Below, piece after piece: positions 62,647-64,000 of a DNA stretch of 64,000 nucleotides (positions are counted from its first letter, which is position 1; each line of letters opens with the position of its first letter). Source of the stretch: Flavitalea plasmicola (GTDB lineage: Bacteria > Bacteroidota > Bacteroidia > Chitinophagales > Chitinophagaceae); the NCBI RefSeq assembly GCF_030546645.1, contig NZ_JAUOTO010000005.1, forward strand, positions 620,001-684,000, in the 5' to 3' direction. The notes beneath the pieces are model-generated. The model saw only the letters and a list, made by a program, of their open reading frames with translations. It was not told where the DNA came from and searched no databases. The translations under genes and the position numbers were made by a program.

Positions 62647-63564
62647 ATGAAAGATAAAAAGCTACAGGTATTCGTTTCATCTACCTATTCCGATCTTAAA
62701 GAGGAGCGGCAGGCAGCCGTAGAAGCCATCCTGTCCTCCGGACATATCCCCGCCGGTATGGAGCTATTCTCCGCCGGCGATGAATCACAACTTGCCGTTA
62801 TAAAACGCTGGATTGACGAATCTGACATTTATTTGCTTATTCTTGGCGGGAGGTATGGTAGCATCGAACCTCTTTCCGGGAAAAGCTATACCCAATTAGA
62901 ATACGAGTATGCCGTCATACAAAGAAAGCCCTTGTTTGCCGTCGTCATGAATGAAAAGGCTTTAGAGGAGAAAGTCAAAAGAGAAGGGAGTCATGTATTG
63001 GAAAGAGAGAACCCCAAACTTCTACAAGCATTCCGCGATATCGTTCTTTCCAACCTGGTCAGATTCTGGGACGACAAAAAAGATATCAAACTTGCCATCC
63101 ACGAAACGATAAGCGAATTTAGTTACACAAAGGTACTCGTCGGTTGGATCAGAGGAGACAACCAGGTCAATACGGGCATTCTAGCCGAAGAAATAGCGCG
63201 ATTAACAAAAGAGAACGGTGAATTGCGGGTAAAGCTACAAGATCCACAGGGAAGAGACACCGCGCTATATTCTGGCATGACCTATGAACAGTTGCGAGAC
63301 CTGCTAAAAAAACAAACTTTCGAAGATAATGTTTATGCTTCTAATCTTTTTGATCTAATTTTTTACATCGGGGCCAAAATAGAGAGCGATCACAGGGTAC
63401 ACCTCCCCAAATCCAACAAAGGCGCACAAAAGTTGGAATTATTTAAAATAATTTATCGGACAGGGTCAGATCTTGAAAATGCCTCTTTCCTCTTTACCCC
63501 TGATGGACATAACTTTTACTTAAAAGCGCTTCTTTTAGACAGCCAAGGTCAAACCACACAGTAA
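62647..63564 (+). CDS. DUF4062-domain protein (TIR-like)
   Basis: The 305-residue protein starts with a DUF4062 domain: LQVFVSSTYSDLKEERQAA, GHIPAGMELF, LLILGGRYGSIEPLSGKSYTQLEYEYA. This domain is related to TIR and nucleoside deoxyribosyltransferase folds and is common at the N-terminus of NLR-like defence proteins. Residues 190-210 form a short coiled coil, and the C-terminal 100 residues are unassigned. No NTPase is attached, so it is a short form. Its role as effector or sensor is inferred. Confidence 0.85.
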   Translation: MKDKKLQVFVSSTYSDLKEERQAAVEAILSSGHIPAGMELFSAGDESQLAVIKRWIDESDIYLLILGGRYGSIEPLSGKSYTQLEYEYAVIQRKPLFAVVMNEKALEEKVKREGSHVLERENPKLLQAFRDIVLSNLVRFWDDKKDIKLAIHETISEFSYTKVLVGWIRGDNQVNTGILAEEIARLTKENGELRVKLQDPQGRDTALYSGMTYEQLRDLLKKQTFEDNVYASNLFDLIFYIGAKIESDHRVHLPKSNKGAQKLELFKIIYRTGSDLENASFLFTPDGHNFYLKALLLDSQGQTTQ

Positions 63565-63596
63565 AAGACCTTTCCCACATGAAAAGGCGCCTGTGC

Positions 63597-63630
63597 CTAG
63601 AACAGGGATCGAACCCGCACATTGTTGCCA
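63597..63630 (-). other. tRNA T-arm-like remnant
   Basis: On the minus strand GCGGG TTCGATC CCTGT forms a complete 5-bp T-stem (two G-T pairs) and loop, followed by TCTAGGCA, which could be the 3' acceptor strand. But no matching 5' acceptor strand, D-arm or anticodon arm is found upstream, so it is not a working tRNA. It may be the copied tail of a tRNA at a mobile-element attachment site. It lies between DUF4062 and the M20 peptidase gene. Confidence 0.35.
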
Positions 63631-63647
63631 ATAGCAGATTTTGACCC

Positions 63648-64000
63648 TCACTTCTCCGCAAAAAACTGATGAAAATAAGGTATCGTTTCGATCCCTTTGT
63701 AAAAATTTGCCAGGTCGAACTTTTCGTTGGGCGAGTGAAGGTTATCGCTGTCCAAGCCGAATCCCATAAAGACAACTTTTATACCCAGTTCCTTTTCGAA
63801 AAGGGAGCAGATAGGAATACTACCTCCACCCCGTACAGGAACCGGTTCCTTCCCAAAAGTCGCCTTGATGGCCTTCGCCGCGGATTGATAGGCTTTTGAA
63901 TCGATGGGGGTCATATAAGGTTCGCCGCCGTGGTGTTCTTCAGCTTTCACTGTCACACCTTTGGGGGCGATCTGCTGAAAATAGTTCAGCAGCTTTTCCG
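63648..64000 (-). CDS. M20-family dipeptidase, C-terminal part (runs off window)
   Basis: The last 117 residues of a larger protein, cut by the window end. KAEEHHGGEPYMTPIDSKAY, PVRGGGSIPICSLFEKELG and SDNLHSPNEKFDLANFYKG match the C-terminal part of M20 dipeptidases (cytosolic non-specific dipeptidase type), with the metal-binding His in NLHSPNE and the Glu next to it. Such enzymes cleave dipeptides with zinc or manganese. Confidence 0.85.
   Translation of the reverse strand, partial: EKLLNYFQQIAPKGVTVKAEEHHGGEPYMTPIDSKAYQSAAKAIKATFGKEPVPVRGGGSIPICSLFEKELGIKVVFMGFGLDSDNLHSPNEKFDLANFYKGIETIPYFHQFFAEK

Noticed and set aside
16555-63630. The two tRNA-like fragments as matching att sites of one 47-kb element
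   Set aside because: They share only the generic T-loop bases; surrounding sequence differs and no integrase gene is seen between them.
1-64000. CRISPR array
   Set aside because: No regularly spaced direct repeats of 24-40 bp and no cas genes were seen; repeats in the RHS genes are coding.

Overview
The window looks like a chromosomal segment of a Bacteroidota bacterium, most likely family Chitinophagaceae. Grounds: a SusC/RagA TonB-dependent receptor under an ECF sigma/FecR pair, YD-repeat (RHS) proteins with Sec signals, DUF2157 and RDD membrane proteins, lipoproteins with short lipoboxes, and few Shine-Dalgarno sites. Most of the window has moderate GC. One gene (16637-18472) is clearly AT-rich and looks imported.

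Layout. 1-2550: an intact IS256-family element inserted with an 8-bp target duplication into an older decayed copy of a related element. 2559-8981: housekeeping and envelope genes (glycosyltransferase, MOSC protein, trmD, YfhO-type membrane protein, polyprenyl-phosphate glycosyltransferase, small protein). 9124-12137: a restriction-modification cassette of Vsr nuclease, C5-cytosine methyltransferase and a DUF3883-type putative endonuclease. 12225-16363: a polytopic membrane protein and a GH78 rhamnosidase. 16637-18472: a lone OLD-family ATPase/TOPRIM nuclease.

18601-30077 is the most remarkable region: nine genes on the minus strand. In transcription order they encode a two-TM protein, a CHAT caspase-like protease, a tandem RING-like protein, an E1/ThiF enzyme, a Roco GTPase with an N-terminal ubiquitin-like domain, a nucleoside-deoxyribosyltransferase/TIR-like protein, a ubiquitin-like/E2 fusion, a JAB/JAMM protease and a Cdc48-like AAA ATPase. 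The last seven genes are spaced by at most 9 bp or overlap. E1, E2, E3-like, deconjugase and unfoldase activities are all represented, and they are joined to a GTPase switch and a suicide-type protease. The ubiquitin-like domain is present on two proteins, and the GTPase and the protease appear to share an adaptor domain at the C- and N-terminus respectively. I read this as a eukaryote-like ubiquitin-conjugation conflict/immunity system.

30550-35566: ECF sigma factor, divergent FecR anti-sigma and a SusC receptor without a SusD partner. 35570-42321: S4 RNA-binding protein, a phosphorylase-fold protein with an M35-type metallopeptidase, a decayed AbiE toxin-antitoxin locus, a frameshifted small gene, and a three-gene membrane-protein operon. 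42493-43607: a small secreted protein and a trypsin-like lipoprotein. 43948-55529: two RHS proteins, the second ending in a Tae4-like peptidoglycan amidase domain and followed by a secreted candidate immunity protein, then a coiled-coil/beta-barrel protein and a lipoprotein. 55570-64000: a Dna2-like nuclease-helicase, a lipoprotein, a trypsin-like protease/small protein/phospholipase-D operon, an isolated IS256 end, a DUF4062 protein and the C-terminal end of an M20 peptidase that runs off the window.

Defence or conflict functions therefore recur along the window (restriction, OLD, ubiquitin-like operon, AbiE remnant, RHS-Tae4, DUF4062), as in a defence-rich accessory region embedded among core envelope genes. 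All functional assignments come from reading motifs; no database search was run.
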